A DNA stretch of 64,000 nucleotides, taken from positions 1 to 64,000 of the forward strand of contig NZ_FOQO01000015.1 in assembly GCF_900113765.1 (NCBI RefSeq), read 5' to 3'. Positions 44,505-54,108 of this stretch are shown piece after piece (position 1 is the first letter of the stretch; every line of letters begins with the position of its first letter). The translations under genes were made by a program, and so were the position numbers. The notes under the pieces were generated by a model. That model was not told the origin of the DNA. It was given only the letters and a program-made list of their open reading frames with translations, and searched no databases. This DNA is from Parapedobacter indicus. Its GTDB lineage: Bacteria > Bacteroidota > Bacteroidia > Sphingobacteriales > Sphingobacteriaceae.

Positions 44505-45479
44505 TTAAAGTAACAATATCCGGTATTTAACGGCACCGTACCATTGCCAATAAATGGAAACAAAGGGGATTAAAATGGAAGTCACCATCATTTCCGTGAT
44601 GTGGCTCATGGATTTTCGGGTCATGCGTAACCGTTTCCATGTGAAAACAGCGATGGAAAGCAACCAACCAGTAAACGCCAGTTGTGCGAGCAGCGTCAGA
44701 TTCAACACCAAGGCTACGCAGAAGGTGATGAACAGCAAAAGGGCAGCATAATACTGCCATACCGGATGCTTCTGGATTTTTTCCCGGAACAGGCGTGGAT
44801 ATTTTTTATAAAGCAACGCGTTATACTGCCCTTTTTTCTGTTCGCGGAGGCTAACACCCCAAGGAGCCGGCCGTACGGGATGCCGTACGCAGGCACTGTC
44901 GACGTGTAAGACCGGAATCCCCTCCGTAATCATCTTAAACTGCAGTTCGCTGTCCTCACGCCATGCCATGCTGAATGACTCATCGAACCCGCCAACAATC
45001 AGCAGGGCATCTTTTGAGCAACAGCAGTTGGCCGTTACGAACTCCGCCGTCTGTAGCTGGGCGGTGTTCCGTTCAAAGTCTGTGGGCTGTGCTGACAACG
45101 GTACCTGCACACGGCCCGTCATCACCAGATGCGGCTCACCCTGATAGCGGCATACGAATGCTTCCAGCCAGCCAGGTTCTGGCAGGCAGTCATCGTCCGT
45201 GAAAGCGATGAGCGGCGCTTTGGCGGCCATCCATCCCATATTGCGGGCGGCTGCTGGTCCTTTTTTGGTTAGCGTGGCTAAATAACAGAAATTCATCGAT
45301 GGATGTGTGGAATGCCATTGCGTAGTGGCGTCACGCGTGTGCCTATCCGGGCCATCGCTTACAACAATTACCTCGAAAGCCGCCATATCCAACGTTTGTG
45401 ATGCGAGCGCATCCAAGCAATTAACCAAAAGCTGAGGCCGTTTGTACGTGGGAATGACCACGGATATCTTTTTCTCCAT
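44505..45479 (-). CDS. Glycosyltransferase family 2 with C-terminal membrane spans
   Basis: A 324-residue GT2 enzyme. The GT-A domain (1-220) has SVVIPTYKRPQLLVNCLDAL, the DxD-type region LIAFTDDDCLPEPGWLEAF and a late WREDSELQFKM. Two or three hydrophobic segments (about 243-305) anchor it in the inner membrane. Its first 59 bases overlap the end of the carbamoyltransferase gene, so it is coupled to it. Confidence 0.9.
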   Translation of the reverse strand: MEKKISVVIPTYKRPQLLVNCLDALASQTLDMAAFEVIVVSDGPDRHTRDATTQWHSTHPSMNFCYLATLTKKGPAAARNMGWMAAKAPLIAFTDDDCLPEPGWLEAFVCRYQGEPHLVMTGRVQVPLSAQPTDFERNTAQLQTAEFVTANCCCSKDALLIVGGFDESFSMAWREDSELQFKMITEGIPVLHVDSACVRHPVRPAPWGVSLREQKKGQYNALLYKKYPRLFREKIQKHPVWQYYAALLLFITFCVALVLNLTLLAQLAFTGWLLSIAVFTWKRLRMTRKSMSHITEMMVTSILIPFVSIYWQWYGAVKYRILLL

Positions 45480-47160
45480 CGTGTTTTGAAATTAAATAAG
45501 ATCCCATAACCAATACATCAAACGGCGACGTCCAAAAACATTCGAGTGCATCTCTCGGGCTACAAACGATGGGACGACCGACTGTGTTGAACGATGTATT
45601 GATCAATACGGGAATACCTGTGATCCGTTCGAATGCCTTGAGCAGGTCGTAATACAACGGATGCTGCTCCCGGTTGACCGTTTGTATGCGTGCCGTTCCG
45701 TCTACGTGTTTGACGGCGGGTATCAAGTCTGCCTTGTGGGGTGCCACCTGATTGACAAAAAGCATAAAGGGCGACGGTTGGGCGTCCGTAAACCAACGGG
45801 GCGCATCTTCTTCGGTCACGACCGGGGCCACCGGACGGAAATCTTCGCGGTCTTTTACCTCATTGAGCCATGCCTGCATTTCAGGTAGCATCGGAGAAGC
45901 CAGAATTGATCGGCTGCCAAGTGCACGCGGCCCATATTCCATCGCACCCTGAAACCACCCGATGATGCGGTTGGCCGCAAGCAATTCGGCAGTTTCTTCG
46001 GCAACATTCTCCATCTGTGTATACGGAACTTTTGCCTTTTCAAGGAAGTCACCAATGGCATCATCGTCGTATGAAGGGCCCCAATAGACATGGTCCATTA
46101 CAAAAGCCTTTTCCCGGTCGCCGCGTAGCTTGGCATCTGCCCACAGCGCTGCGCCCAGTGCCGTGCCAGAGTCGCCCGCCGCAGGTTGTACCCATACCTG
46201 CTCAAAAGGACCGTCATCGCGGATGCGAGCATTGAGCACGCAATTGAGTGCAACACCTCCTGCTAAGGTGAGGCAACGTTGTTTGGTTACTTCATACAGC
46301 CATAAAGTCAGCTCTAGCACTGTTTCTTCCAGTACATATTGAAGCGAGCGGGCAATATCGAAGTGGTGGTTGGTAAACGGCTCATGACGTAGCCGTGCTC
46401 GCCCAAAGCGTGCCTCAAGCTGCGTTTGCTGAATGCGGTACTGCCCCCGTTCGCCCATCCATACCATGTCTCTAAAGTCTTTCACGTAGGTAGGCTTACC
46501 ATAGGAAGCCAATGCCATGACCTTGTATTCGTCGGAGGAATGCAGAAACCCCAGGTAAGTGGTTACTTCCTCATACAGCAGGCCCAGGGAATGGGGGAGG
46601 TCTACCTGCCCGATCCGGGTAAGGCTCTGTTGCTGTCCTACGTGGTAGGAAGTAGTAGCCACTTCTCCCCGTCCGTCAAGTACCATCACCGCCGCCTCCG
46701 AAAAGGGGGAAGGCAGGTATGCACTGGCAGCGTGGGAAAGGTGGTGCTCAATGAAGTGCCATTCCCAATCAGCCTGATGGGCATCTAAGAATCGCTTTTG
46801 CAGGTGATGCGGATAGCCGTCTGTTAAGTGGGACGGGGCATTGATGATGGACGACAGAAACAGACCTTCCCAGGGCTGCGGATCGGCCGGGTCCAATTCT
46901 TTCGCCTTTTTTTCGTCGATCAGGAGATAAGGGTCAAATGAATACACCACTTGGTCTACGTCTTTTATGTGGATTCCCGCTACCTGCAGGCAATAGTCAA
47001 TTGCGTGAAAAGGTAGTTCATACGTAGAAAACGGGATGGGCCGTTTTCCATGCTTGATGCGTGTAAAGCGTTCATCTTCTACTGCTGCAAGCAGTCGCCC
47101 GTCCTTAACGATGCAGGCAGCTGAATCATGAAAAACGGCATTGATACCTAATGTATACAT
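45421..47160 (-). CDS. Carbamoyltransferase (NodU/CmcH family)
   Basis: A 579-residue enzyme with the two domains of the family: N-terminal Kae1-like part (LGINAVFHDSAACIVKDGRL, EHHLSHAASAYLPSPFSEAA, LTLAGGVALNCVLNARI) and C-terminal part (GPRALGSRSILASP, FRPVAPVVTEEDA, PVLINTSFNTVGRPIVCSP). It transfers a carbamoyl group from carbamoyl phosphate to a hydroxyl. Next to heptose enzymes, the acceptor may be a heptose residue, as with WapO-type enzymes of Pseudomonas LPS; this is inference. Lengths and motifs are normal. Confidence 0.93.
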   Translation of the reverse strand: MYTLGINAVFHDSAACIVKDGRLLAAVEDERFTRIKHGKRPIPFSTYELPFHAIDYCLQVAGIHIKDVDQVVYSFDPYLLIDEKKAKELDPADPQPWEGLFLSSIINAPSHLTDGYPHHLQKRFLDAHQADWEWHFIEHHLSHAASAYLPSPFSEAAVMVLDGRGEVATTSYHVGQQQSLTRIGQVDLPHSLGLLYEEVTTYLGFLHSSDEYKVMALASYGKPTYVKDFRDMVWMGERGQYRIQQTQLEARFGRARLRHEPFTNHHFDIARSLQYVLEETVLELTLWLYEVTKQRCLTLAGGVALNCVLNARIRDDGPFEQVWVQPAAGDSGTALGAALWADAKLRGDREKAFVMDHVYWGPSYDDDAIGDFLEKAKVPYTQMENVAEETAELLAANRIIGWFQGAMEYGPRALGSRSILASPMLPEMQAWLNEVKDREDFRPVAPVVTEEDAPRWFTDAQPSPFMLFVNQVAPHKADLIPAVKHVDGTARIQTVNREQHPLYYDLLKAFERITGIPVLINTSFNTVGRPIVCSPRDALECFWTSPFDVLVMGSYLISKHDGEKDIRGHSHVQTASAFG

Positions 47161-47174
47161 AGTTGTTTTTTGAA

Positions 47175-47558
47175 TTAAAATAGGTTACTTTTTCTTTTGA
47201 TTACCAAGAAACTCACTGTGACGATAAAGACCAATTGGATGGCACCATCCAATAAATAGACACGGCCGATGACACCGCTGATTACGTATATAAGATCCAT
47301 CGCTAGGAAACTGAGTGCCACCGAGTAGCCCAATACAAGTGGCAGCTTTTGCCGACGCAAACTGGCGACAATAAAGGTAAGGCCAATAGAGGCCGACAAT
47401 AGACCTACCATCTCCACCAACCAGGTATCTTGTTTGGGACCTGTAGCCGCGATAAAGCTATCCATGCCGAGCAACGGCCATATACCCGTAATAACAAAAT
47501 AAGCCCCCTGAAAAAGGAAGACGTTGCTTAATACCTTGCCAGTTTCCGGTTTAGTCAT
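47175..47558 (-). CDS. Four-span membrane protein
   Basis: A 127-residue protein with four hydrophobic segments (about 10-30, 48-65, 72-90, 97-118) and short polar loops. No family is recognised with confidence. It lies 14 bases before the carbamoyltransferase start and is probably the first gene of that operon, so it may aid the glycan pathway, but nothing in the sequence shows how. Confidence 0.7.
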   Translation of the reverse strand: MTKPETGKVLSNVFLFQGAYFVITGIWPLLGMDSFIAATGPKQDTWLVEMVGLLSASIGLTFIVASLRRQKLPLVLGYSVALSFLAMDLIYVISGVIGRVYLLDGAIQLVFIVTVSFLVIKRKSNLF

Positions 47559-47588
47559 TATTTCTTGGTTTATCCATTAACCTAACGC

Positions 47589-47840
47589 TTACCTGTCTTG
47601 TTGATCATGCCCCTGGGTTTTCACAATTTTATTGTAGGTACCCAATAACAGAAAAGGCGCAGCCCATTGGCCAACGAATAACGCCGTATGTTTGTGACCA
47701 GCACACTTCAATGCAAGGGAAACCGCCATTGCTCCCAATGCCGCACAAAGAAAAAGTTTGGAGGGCAATTTGGCGGTTTGTTCTTCGATTGCCTTGGTGG
47801 TTTTGCCCTCTTGATGTTGTGGATTCTCTTGTAAAGCCAT
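47589..47840 (-). CDS. Small two-span membrane protein
   Basis: An 83-residue protein from ATG 47840, preceded by a good Shine-Dalgarno tract (GAAAGGAG). The N-terminal 28 residues are polar, then two hydrophobic segments follow (LFLCAALGAMAVSLALKCAG and ALFVGQWAAPFLLLGTY), ending polar. The in-frame extension to 47909 is disregarded because of the ribosome site. The family is unknown, but such proteins are common in stress islands of this group. Confidence 0.7.
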   Translation of the reverse strand: MALQENPQHQEGKTTKAIEEQTAKLPSKLFLCAALGAMAVSLALKCAGHKHTALFVGQWAAPFLLLGTYNKIVKTQGHDQQDR

Positions 47841-48094
47841 TATATACTCCTTTCTTTTTGTTTCTGAAAACGATGCATAGAAGATGCCACGTAGGCCAAT
47901 TGTTCGCATTTGTGCCTAGGAAGGCACTTTCTCCGTTCTGCAAACCATTTGGCGCCGCTGGCTTTCTTCTTTATAAAACAATGTTTTTTAAAATGTGGAC
48001 AAGATTATGCAGTATTTAGTACAGTGAGGAATATCGTTCGGTAAATAGCCGTGTAGGTAGGCTTTTTGCATCGTTAAACAAAAGCAGACGCCAT

Positions 48095-48862
48095 ATGGAA
48101 ATCGAAAAATTTTATGCCCGGTTTGTGGATTGGGTAGTTCATCAGGCGCCACGGGTGTTACTGGGCATCCTGATTTTGCTATTGGGAATGTGGCTCATCA
48201 GGCAATTGACCCGTTGGATAAAGCGGAAGATTGATCAGAAAAATTGGGATCCTACCTTAGAAGTCTTTCTTTCAAATCTGATTGTCCTAGCACTGCGCAT
48301 CTTGCTCATTTTGCTTGTTATCCAAGTGATGGGATTGCAAATGACCTTGTTTGCGGCCTTGGTTGGAGCGTTCGGTGTGGCTGCCGGATTGGCTTTATCG
48401 GGTACGTTGCAGAATTTTGCCAGCGGTGTATTGATTCTTATGCTCAAACCTTTCCGGGTGGGCGACCAGATATCCACACAGGGGCAAGAAGGGGAGGTGC
48501 GATCCATTCAATTGTTTTTTACCGTAATCCTTACACGGGACTACCGGACGGTCATCGTACCTAATAGCAAGCTATCCAATGAGGTTATTGTCAACATGAG
48601 TCAAGCGGGCAAACGACGACTGGATTTAGAATTAAAAGTAACGTATGACGTAGATTTCGAGCACGCGAAACGTATATTAACAGATACCCTCAATCAAACC
48701 AGCGATCTGTTTGTAAATGCGGATTATTTGATTGGTATCGGTTTGTTAGAACCGGATGGCTATAGAATAACCATTTCCGTCTGGGTGGATGAGGAAGGGT
48801 ATCCGGATACTCGGCTGGCCGTGCAGGAAAAATTGCTCAACGCAGTCAAAACATTAAGATAA
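48095..48862 (+). CDS. Small-conductance mechanosensitive channel (MscS family)
   Basis: A 255-residue channel subunit. Three membrane helices (about 20-40, 60-80, 85-110) are followed by the pore-lining pattern GAFGVAAGLALSGTLQNFASG and the beta domain (PFRVGDQISTQGQEGEVRSI, YRTVIVPNSKLSNEVIVN). It opens under membrane tension to release solutes. Size is normal for short MscS. Confidence 0.93.
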   Translation: MEIEKFYARFVDWVVHQAPRVLLGILILLLGMWLIRQLTRWIKRKIDQKNWDPTLEVFLSNLIVLALRILLILLVIQVMGLQMTLFAALVGAFGVAAGLALSGTLQNFASGVLILMLKPFRVGDQISTQGQEGEVRSIQLFFTVILTRDYRTVIVPNSKLSNEVIVNMSQAGKRRLDLELKVTYDVDFEHAKRILTDTLNQTSDLFVNADYLIGIGLLEPDGYRITISVWVDEEGYPDTRLAVQEKLLNAVKTLR

Positions 48863-48971
48863 AAGTAAGGTGTTTTTTTAAACAATAAAAATCAAAAATG
48901 CAGACAGTTTGTATAAAATAAGTAAGAAGGTAATAAGATAATAAGGTAACGAATAAAAAAAGGAGTGAACT

Positions 48972-49595
48972 ATGATACCCGATACGAAAAAGCCACCGAT
49001 GATTCCGCTTGACGTGGAAGAAACCGACGAAACAAGAGAGCCTACCGGAGAAGACCTGCGGTACAATGAAGAAGAAAATAGCTTCGAGCTGGATCCCGAA
49101 ACTTCCGATACCGAATACGAGCATCCTGAACCTTATAATACCGCTGCTCCGGAAGGCGAAGACGACAACTCTACCTATGACGAAGAAAATCAGTATACAC
49201 CGGATGAATACCGCGACAAGCGGTCGGCTTTGGAAGGGGAACTCGCCGAACTGGATGACGAAGTCACAGACGATGAACTTGCCGAACTGGATGAAGCGGA
49301 CCGAAAGCTTGCAGAGACACCTGAGGACGACCGTGGTGATTTGGATGAAGAAGGGTATCCGGTAAAGGATGATGCTGGGGGAGCACATAATCCAATAATT
49401 GACGATCTTGAAGGCGATCCGGACGAGGATGACGATGAACCCGACGAAGGGCAGGTGCCACCATTTGAAGACCCTAGGCGCGATGACGATGAACCGATTT
49501 GGGAAGGTCCGGACGATGTTCCGGAGGTAGACGAGCGCGATCCGTTGGGAGACAAGCAGATTCAATCAGATGACCCAACAGAAACAACCGGATAA
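48972..49595 (+). CDS. Acidic disordered protein
   Basis: A 207-residue protein with an extreme excess of Asp and Glu (runs such as LAELDDEVTDDELAELDEAD) and prolines; no signal peptide, no membrane span, no domain. It is almost certainly unfolded. An AAAGGAG ribosome site precedes it. It overlaps or abuts the next gene and is probably co-transcribed with the 220-residue and DUF4142 proteins. Function unknown; desiccation or osmotic protection is a guess. Confidence 0.7.
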   Translation: MIPDTKKPPMIPLDVEETDETREPTGEDLRYNEEENSFELDPETSDTEYEHPEPYNTAAPEGEDDNSTYDEENQYTPDEYRDKRSALEGELAELDDEVTDDELAELDEADRKLAETPEDDRGDLDEEGYPVKDDAGGAHNPIIDDLEGDPDEDDDEPDEGQVPPFEDPRRDDDEPIWEGPDDVPEVDERDPLGDKQIQSDDPTETTG

Positions 49596-50232
49596 GATGA
49601 AACAGGATAGCAAGACGCGATCTTCGCCGGATATTCCCCCACAGCATACGGGAAAACAGCTTGACCTGGATGCACAGGCGGTATTGCCCAATGAAGAAGA
49701 CGCGCGCATTTTTTTCGAGTTGGCAAAGCGTCGTCTATTAGACATCAATCATTGGTATGAAATAGCAGAAATACCTGTGTCAACTTTTGTGCTGACCGAT
49801 GCTTATGGAGGTGAAGCGGTGAAATCCCAGCCCGTAGAGGGAGATAAAATACGGATCGATATACCCGGCCCCGGACCTTCGGCAGGAGATGGGTATGACT
49901 GGGTTGTTGTTGAAGATGTAACGGAAGTTTCGGATGAATTATGCTCCCTTACCCTACGGCCTACCAATAACCCGTTGAAGTTGAACGAGGAAACGGCCCA
50001 TTTTTTTAAAGATACAGCAACGTCCACGCTTATTGTGGAACGAAAAGGGCGGAAGGTGACCGCTCGTTATCACGGGCGAAATGAAGTGGTAAATACCGAT
50101 ACGGATTCCATAGTTGACAACACGAGAAATGCGGCGGTAGGTTTAGGAGCAAAACTAGGACTTTCTTACCCGCAATGGAAGAGTCTGGTAGCGGGTTTGA
50201 TAAGCGAACATATCAAAACTGAAATATCATGA
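49570..50232 (+). CDS. Conserved hypothetical protein of the stress operon
   Basis: A 220-residue soluble protein (or 211 residues if it starts at ATG 49597, just one base after the acidic gene stop). Notable parts are IFFELAKRRLLDINHWYEIA, a small beta-rich middle (GDKIRIDIPGPGPSAGDGYD, WVVVEDVTEV) and DTATSTLIVERKGRKVTARY. No catalytic motif is seen and no named family is recalled. It overlaps the DUF4142 start by four bases. Confidence 0.7.
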   Translation: MTQQKQPDKMKQDSKTRSSPDIPPQHTGKQLDLDAQAVLPNEEDARIFFELAKRRLLDINHWYEIAEIPVSTFVLTDAYGGEAVKSQPVEGDKIRIDIPGPGPSAGDGYDWVVVEDVTEVSDELCSLTLRPTNNPLKLNEETAHFFKDTATSTLIVERKGRKVTARYHGRNEVVNTDTDSIVDNTRNAAVGLGAKLGLSYPQWKSLVAGLISEHIKTEIS

Positions 50233-50831
50233 AAACACTACAAATTTTTACGGTAATGATTCTCTTCGCGGTATGTGGAGCGGCATGTAACAATACCAAT
50301 CGACGAACTGCGGATGACAGTGTCGAACAAGCACAGGGCGTGAATGACACGACGGCGATGGTAAACGAGAAAGACGGAGACTTCGCTGTGAAAGCTGCGG
50401 ATGCAGGCCTGGCCGAAGTGGAATTAGGTAAGTTGGCACAAGAAAAGGCGACCGACCCACGGGTCAAGGATTTTGCCCAAATGATGGTGAATGATCACCA
50501 AAAAGCCAATGATGAGTTGATGACCATTGCCACGCGACATAATATCACCCTGCCCCCGGTGATTAGCAAAGACCAAGCGGATAAACAACGCAAACTCAGG
50601 GAGAAATCCGGTGCTGAATTTGATAAGGAATACATTGATATGATGGTCAAAGACCACAATAAGGTAGTGTCCTTGTTTGAAGACGCTTCCTCTGATGCAC
50701 AAAATGCCGATTTAAAAGCCTTCGCTTCTAAGACGCTTCCCATATTGAAGAAGCATCACGAGGATGCAACGGCGATACGTGATTCCATAAGCCCGATGGA
50801 TACTACAACCATACAACGGGTGTTGCCTTAG
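50229..50831 (+). CDS. DUF4142 lipoprotein
   Basis: A 200-residue exported protein with lipobox CGAAC (Cys about 20). The DUF4142 four-helix domain (about 55-195) has AADAGLAEVELGKLAQEKAT, VKDFAQMMVNDHQKANDEL, FDKEYIDMMVKDHNKVVSLF and LPILKKHHEDA. It is ferritin-like with conserved His, common in stress loci. It is coupled to the gene upstream through ATGA. Confidence 0.9.
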   Translation: MKTLQIFTVMILFAVCGAACNNTNRRTADDSVEQAQGVNDTTAMVNEKDGDFAVKAADAGLAEVELGKLAQEKATDPRVKDFAQMMVNDHQKANDELMTIATRHNITLPPVISKDQADKQRKLREKSGAEFDKEYIDMMVKDHNKVVSLFEDASSDAQNADLKAFASKTLPILKKHHEDATAIRDSISPMDTTTIQRVLP

Positions 50832-50858
50832 TATTTTAAGGTAGTTAATTTACGAACG

Positions 50859-50890
50859 AAGCCCGCAGACGGAAGTTTACGGGCTTTTCC
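50859..50890 (+). terminator. Terminator after the DUF4142 operon
   Basis: AAGCCCG (50859-50865) and CGGGCTT (50880-50886) form a 7-bp stem followed by a T-rich end. It lies between two convergent genes. Confidence 0.65.
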
Positions 50891-50914
50891 TCTATCTCAT
50901 CTCTGTTACTCATT

Positions 50915-52147
50915 TCAAACGCTTGTTTTCCAGGTAAGCGTGCGACTAAAGGACGAAGTTACTTGCATAAGTGCTTGTTCGGGAAGCGAGGGCTTCTCTT
51001 CTGTTTTAATGTGCGTTTTAAAGAGCTGGGCATATTGCTTGCCAATTTTTGGCCAACGTAGCGATAGTCCATATTTATAAGCATTTCGTTTGAGGCTTTT
51101 CAACTCTGCGGGATTGCTCAACAGTTCATTGATAATAGATGAAAGCTGTTGATCGTTGTTGAAGTCAAACAGCTTTCCCCGATTGTTTTTGAGTAACTCG
51201 GCTGCATGCCAATAGGGGGTAGAAACAACAGCCGCACCGGCACCAATCGCATACGACAGCGTGCCGCTGGTAATCTGAGCTTCATTGGGATAAGGAGTGA
51301 TGTACAGGTCGCATGCCGATAAATAGGAATGGAGCTTTCTTTCGTGTACGAATTCGGAGATAAAGATAAGGTGATCCGCAACACCTAGTTTTTCGGCCAA
51401 TTGCATTAAACTGGTTCGGTAATCTTCCCCGAAGCTCCGCAGAATACCGGGATGGGTTTTTCCCAGGATAACGTATCGCACATCGGGATGCCGCTTGCAT
51501 ATGGCCGGAAGGGATTTAATGGTGGTCTCCAGTCCCTTACTGGGCCCGATCAGTCCGAAAGTAAGCAAGATTTTTTCGGCTGGCAAACCAAGATTTGTCT
51601 TGAGAGTAACCGCGTCCGGTTTGTCGAAGTCAGGCACCCCATGAGGTATGGCTTTGATTTTATTTGTCGATATGTCGTAAACGGCACGTAGCAATTGGAC
51701 TGCTTTTTTGGTCATCACAACCACCGCCGCCGCACGGTCCGCAAGCCGTTTCACAATAGAAAGCTGAATTGGATTAGGCTGCGCTAATACAGTATGGAAT
51801 ATAACTGTGTAAGGGACTTTCAGCAATCGGGTTAACCCAAGTAGGTAAACGCCATTGCGGCCACCATATATGCCAAATTCATGTTGGATGCAACACATAT
51901 CGACTCCGTTGCTGTTAATAAATGCTGCCGCCGACTGATAGTCGGACAACCGTTCCTGACTGATCACGAATTTTACGCTGTCGTCATATGCATATTGGCG
52001 TTTGTCATCCGAGTCATTCAACGCCACTATAAAGCTGCCATGTTCGGAAAAAGAGATGTGTTGATCCACCGCGTGTACTAAATTTTCGTTAAACGTGGCC
52101 AAACCGCACTCCCTAGGCTGGCAGGTAGAAATATAAGCTATCCTCAT
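50915..52147 (-). CDS. Glycosyltransferase family 4
   Basis: A 410-residue GT-B enzyme. The start is typical (RIAYISTCQPRECGLATFNE), and the C-terminal half has LTFGLIGPSKGLETTIKSLP, HLIFISEFVHERKLHSYLSA, CDLYITPYPNEAQITSGTL and the final YAIGAGAAVVSTPYWHAAEL. This subgroup makes exported glycans or compatible solutes; the donor is unknown. It stands alone in the minus strand. Confidence 0.9.
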   Translation of the reverse strand: MRIAYISTCQPRECGLATFNENLVHAVDQHISFSEHGSFIVALNDSDDKRQYAYDDSVKFVISQERLSDYQSAAAFINSNGVDMCCIQHEFGIYGGRNGVYLLGLTRLLKVPYTVIFHTVLAQPNPIQLSIVKRLADRAAAVVVMTKKAVQLLRAVYDISTNKIKAIPHGVPDFDKPDAVTLKTNLGLPAEKILLTFGLIGPSKGLETTIKSLPAICKRHPDVRYVILGKTHPGILRSFGEDYRTSLMQLAEKLGVADHLIFISEFVHERKLHSYLSACDLYITPYPNEAQITSGTLSYAIGAGAAVVSTPYWHAAELLKNNRGKLFDFNNDQQLSSIINELLSNPAELKSLKRNAYKYGLSLRWPKIGKQYAQLFKTHIKTEEKPSLPEQALMQVTSSFSRTLTWKTSV

Positions 52148-52374
52148 CAGTTAAATATTACAGTATAAAGTTTAATCACAAGCGGTCGCTGCACTGCAAG
52201 GCTTGGATAGTTGCTTGGCGTTTCTGCCTTGCAATGACCGCTGTTACGTACTAACAGTATATTGCTTCGATTTGTTTTGACGGATATAGACGGATAGAAA
52301 AATATGATAAATAAATGATAGGTTTGGGTGATAGTTAGGTGTCGGATGACACATTATATTAAAAGGAGTATACC

Positions 52375-52914
52375 ATGGAAAAAACTATAATGGCAATTTA
52401 TCAGCACGTTTTTCCTTCCGTAGCGCGTTATGTGTCTAAACGTGGCGGTACATTCGAGGAAGCTAAAGATGTGTTTCATGAAGCTTTATTGGTCTATTAT
52501 GAAAAAATGTACGAGGGGCGGCTCAACTTACAGCAAAACGAGGAAGCCTATATCTTTGGTATTGTGCGGCACTTGTGGACCAAGCGATACGTGGAAAACC
52601 AGCGGTTCGCGTCACTGGATCAATTGATGGCGGGATTCGACAGCGAAGATTCGGCAGGAAATTGGGAGGATGGTGATTCACTCACTGATACACTGTCCGA
52701 TAAACGTATTCTCCGATTATTGCAGGCTGCGGGGCGGAAGTGCATGGAAGTACTCACGGCATTTTACTACGAGAAGCTGGATATGCAGGAATTGGCACAC
52801 CGGTTTGGATTTTCGGGAACCCGTTCGGCTACGGTGCAGAAATTTAAATGCTTGCAGAAGGTAAAACAGGTGGTTAAAGAAAAATCGTTGCAGTATGAAG
52901 ACTTCGTTGGATAA
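52375..52914 (+). CDS. Sigma-70 family RNA polymerase factor
   Basis: A 179-residue sigma factor of ECF type. Region 2: YVSKRGGTFEEAKDVFHEAL, then YIFGIVRHLWTKRYVENQR. Region 4: GRKCMEVLTAFYYEKLDMQE and LAHRFGFSGTRSATVQKFKC. An AAAGGAG ribosome site precedes ATG 52375. The next gene overlaps by 20 bases and may be its regulator. ClpP follows. Confidence 0.9.
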   Translation: MEKTIMAIYQHVFPSVARYVSKRGGTFEEAKDVFHEALLVYYEKMYEGRLNLQQNEEAYIFGIVRHLWTKRYVENQRFASLDQLMAGFDSEDSAGNWEDGDSLTDTLSDKRILRLLQAAGRKCMEVLTAFYYEKLDMQELAHRFGFSGTRSATVQKFKCLQKVKQVVKEKSLQYEDFVG

Positions 52915-53164
52915 ATTGCAGCTTATGGAAGATTGTCTGCTAGGGCAGGCTTCCGGCGAACAGCGCCTGTTTTTCGAAGCTAACTTGCTTTTGGATCCAA
53001 TACTTCGGGAAGAGGCCCACTGGCAGTGTAAGACTTACCATGTCGTCCGTGACTATGGTCGCCAGCAACTGCGGAGTGAATTGGAGCAGGTGCATCAAGT
53101 ACTTTTCACAGCTTCACAGCACCATAAGTTCCGCGATTGGGTGCTGGGATTCTTCCGGAAGTAA
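52895..53164 (+). CDS. Small protein coupled to a sigma factor (anti-sigma-like)
   Basis: An 89-residue helical protein overlapping the sigma gene by 20 bases. LMEDCLLGQASGEQRLFFEA is reminiscent of the N-terminal part of anti-sigma factors (compare the phrase of a short helix, LxG, then acidic), but no zinc motif or membrane segment exists. I infer a possible regulator of the sigma factor. Confidence 0.6.
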   Translation: MKTSLDKLQLMEDCLLGQASGEQRLFFEANLLLDPILREEAHWQCKTYHVVRDYGRQQLRSELEQVHQVLFTASQHHKFRDWVLGFFRK

Positions 53165-53262
53165 TCACAGAAATTTCGCTGGGAAATAAGCATTTGACAT
53201 GCCCTAACGCGGGTATGCCGGGAGCGCTGTGCTTAATCTTTGAACAATTAATAGTTACAAAT

Positions 53263-53967
53263 ATGAATATCAATAGTAATGAATTCCGGCGGTATGCCGT
53301 AAAACATCATGGCATTAACGGCATGTATGTGGACCAATATCTTTCTCGTCTACCGGCTTATACGTTTCCAACGGCGATGACACCTTACATTACCGAAGAG
53401 CGACAGCTCAACGTGGCCCAAATGGATGTTTTTTCGCGTCTCATGGTAGACCGCATCATTTTTCTTGGTGAACCGGTAGACGACCGTGTGGCCAACATTA
53501 TCCAAGCCCAGTTACTATTCCTGCAATCGGCCGATCCGAAGAAAGACATCCAGTTGTATGTCAACTCGCCGGGCGGCTCGGTTTATGCCGGACTGGGTAT
53601 CTACGACACCATGCAGTACATCGGGCCGGATGTGGCGACCATCTGCACGGGTATTGCTCTATCCATGGCGGCAGTGTTGCTGTGTGCGGGAGCCAAAGGG
53701 AAGCGTGCCGCTTTGCCCCATGCCCGCGTAATGATTCACCAGACGTCCGGCGGCATGCAGGGCACGGCCGCCGATATGGACATCAGCATCCGGCAAACGC
53801 TGAAGATTCAGCAGGAGCTTTACCGGATCATTGCCGCCCACAGCGGGCAGGATTTCGAACGGGTGGATAAACTATCGGACCGCGACCACTGGATGACCGC
53901 TCAGGAAGCCAAGGAATTCGGCATGGTGGATGAGGTGCTTGAGCGGGGCGAACATTCAGACAGTTAA
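53263..53967 (+). CDS. clpP: ATP-dependent Clp protease proteolytic subunit, ClpP paralogue
   Basis: A 234-residue serine protease from ATG 53263. The catalytic Ser is in [11 protein letters not shown], His in MIHQTSGG and Asp in [34 protein letters not shown] and the [20 protein letters not shown] handle region are typical. The N-terminal extension of about 35 residues and the altered GIALS (usually GxAAS) indicate a secondary ClpP, not the housekeeping copy. It would need a Clp ATPase encoded elsewhere. Confidence 0.9.
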   Translation: MNINSNEFRRYAVKHHGINGMYVDQYLSRLPAYTFPTAMTPYITEERQLNVAQMDVFSRLMVDRIIFLGEPVDDRVANIIQAQLLFLQSADPKKDIQLYVNSPGGSVYAGLGIYDTMQYIGPDVATICTGIALSMAAVLLCAGAKGKRAALPHARVMIHQTSGGMQGTAADMDISIRQTLKIQQELYRIIAAHSGQDFERVDKLSDRDHWMTAQEAKEFGMVDEVLERGEHSDS

Positions 53968-54036
53968 GCTACCAACTAGGGACTTTCTTCCCACTTGGTT
54001 CTACCCATGTTCTGCCGTGTCGCGTGCTGGGTTTGA

Positions 54037-54108
54037 GGATTATCCGTTCGCCATCCGGGATTTACACGGATAGCGCACGGATAATCCCCGTATAGCGCAC
54101 GGATAATG
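54037..54108. repeat. Direct and inverted ATTATCCGT/ACGGATAAT repeats
   Basis: TAGCGCACGGATAAT occurs at 54071-54085 and again at 54093-54107, 22 bases apart (two helical turns). The inverse ATTATCCGT occurs just before, near 54039-54047. This is a possible regulator site or small mobile-element end between clpP and the XRE gene. Confidence 0.55.
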
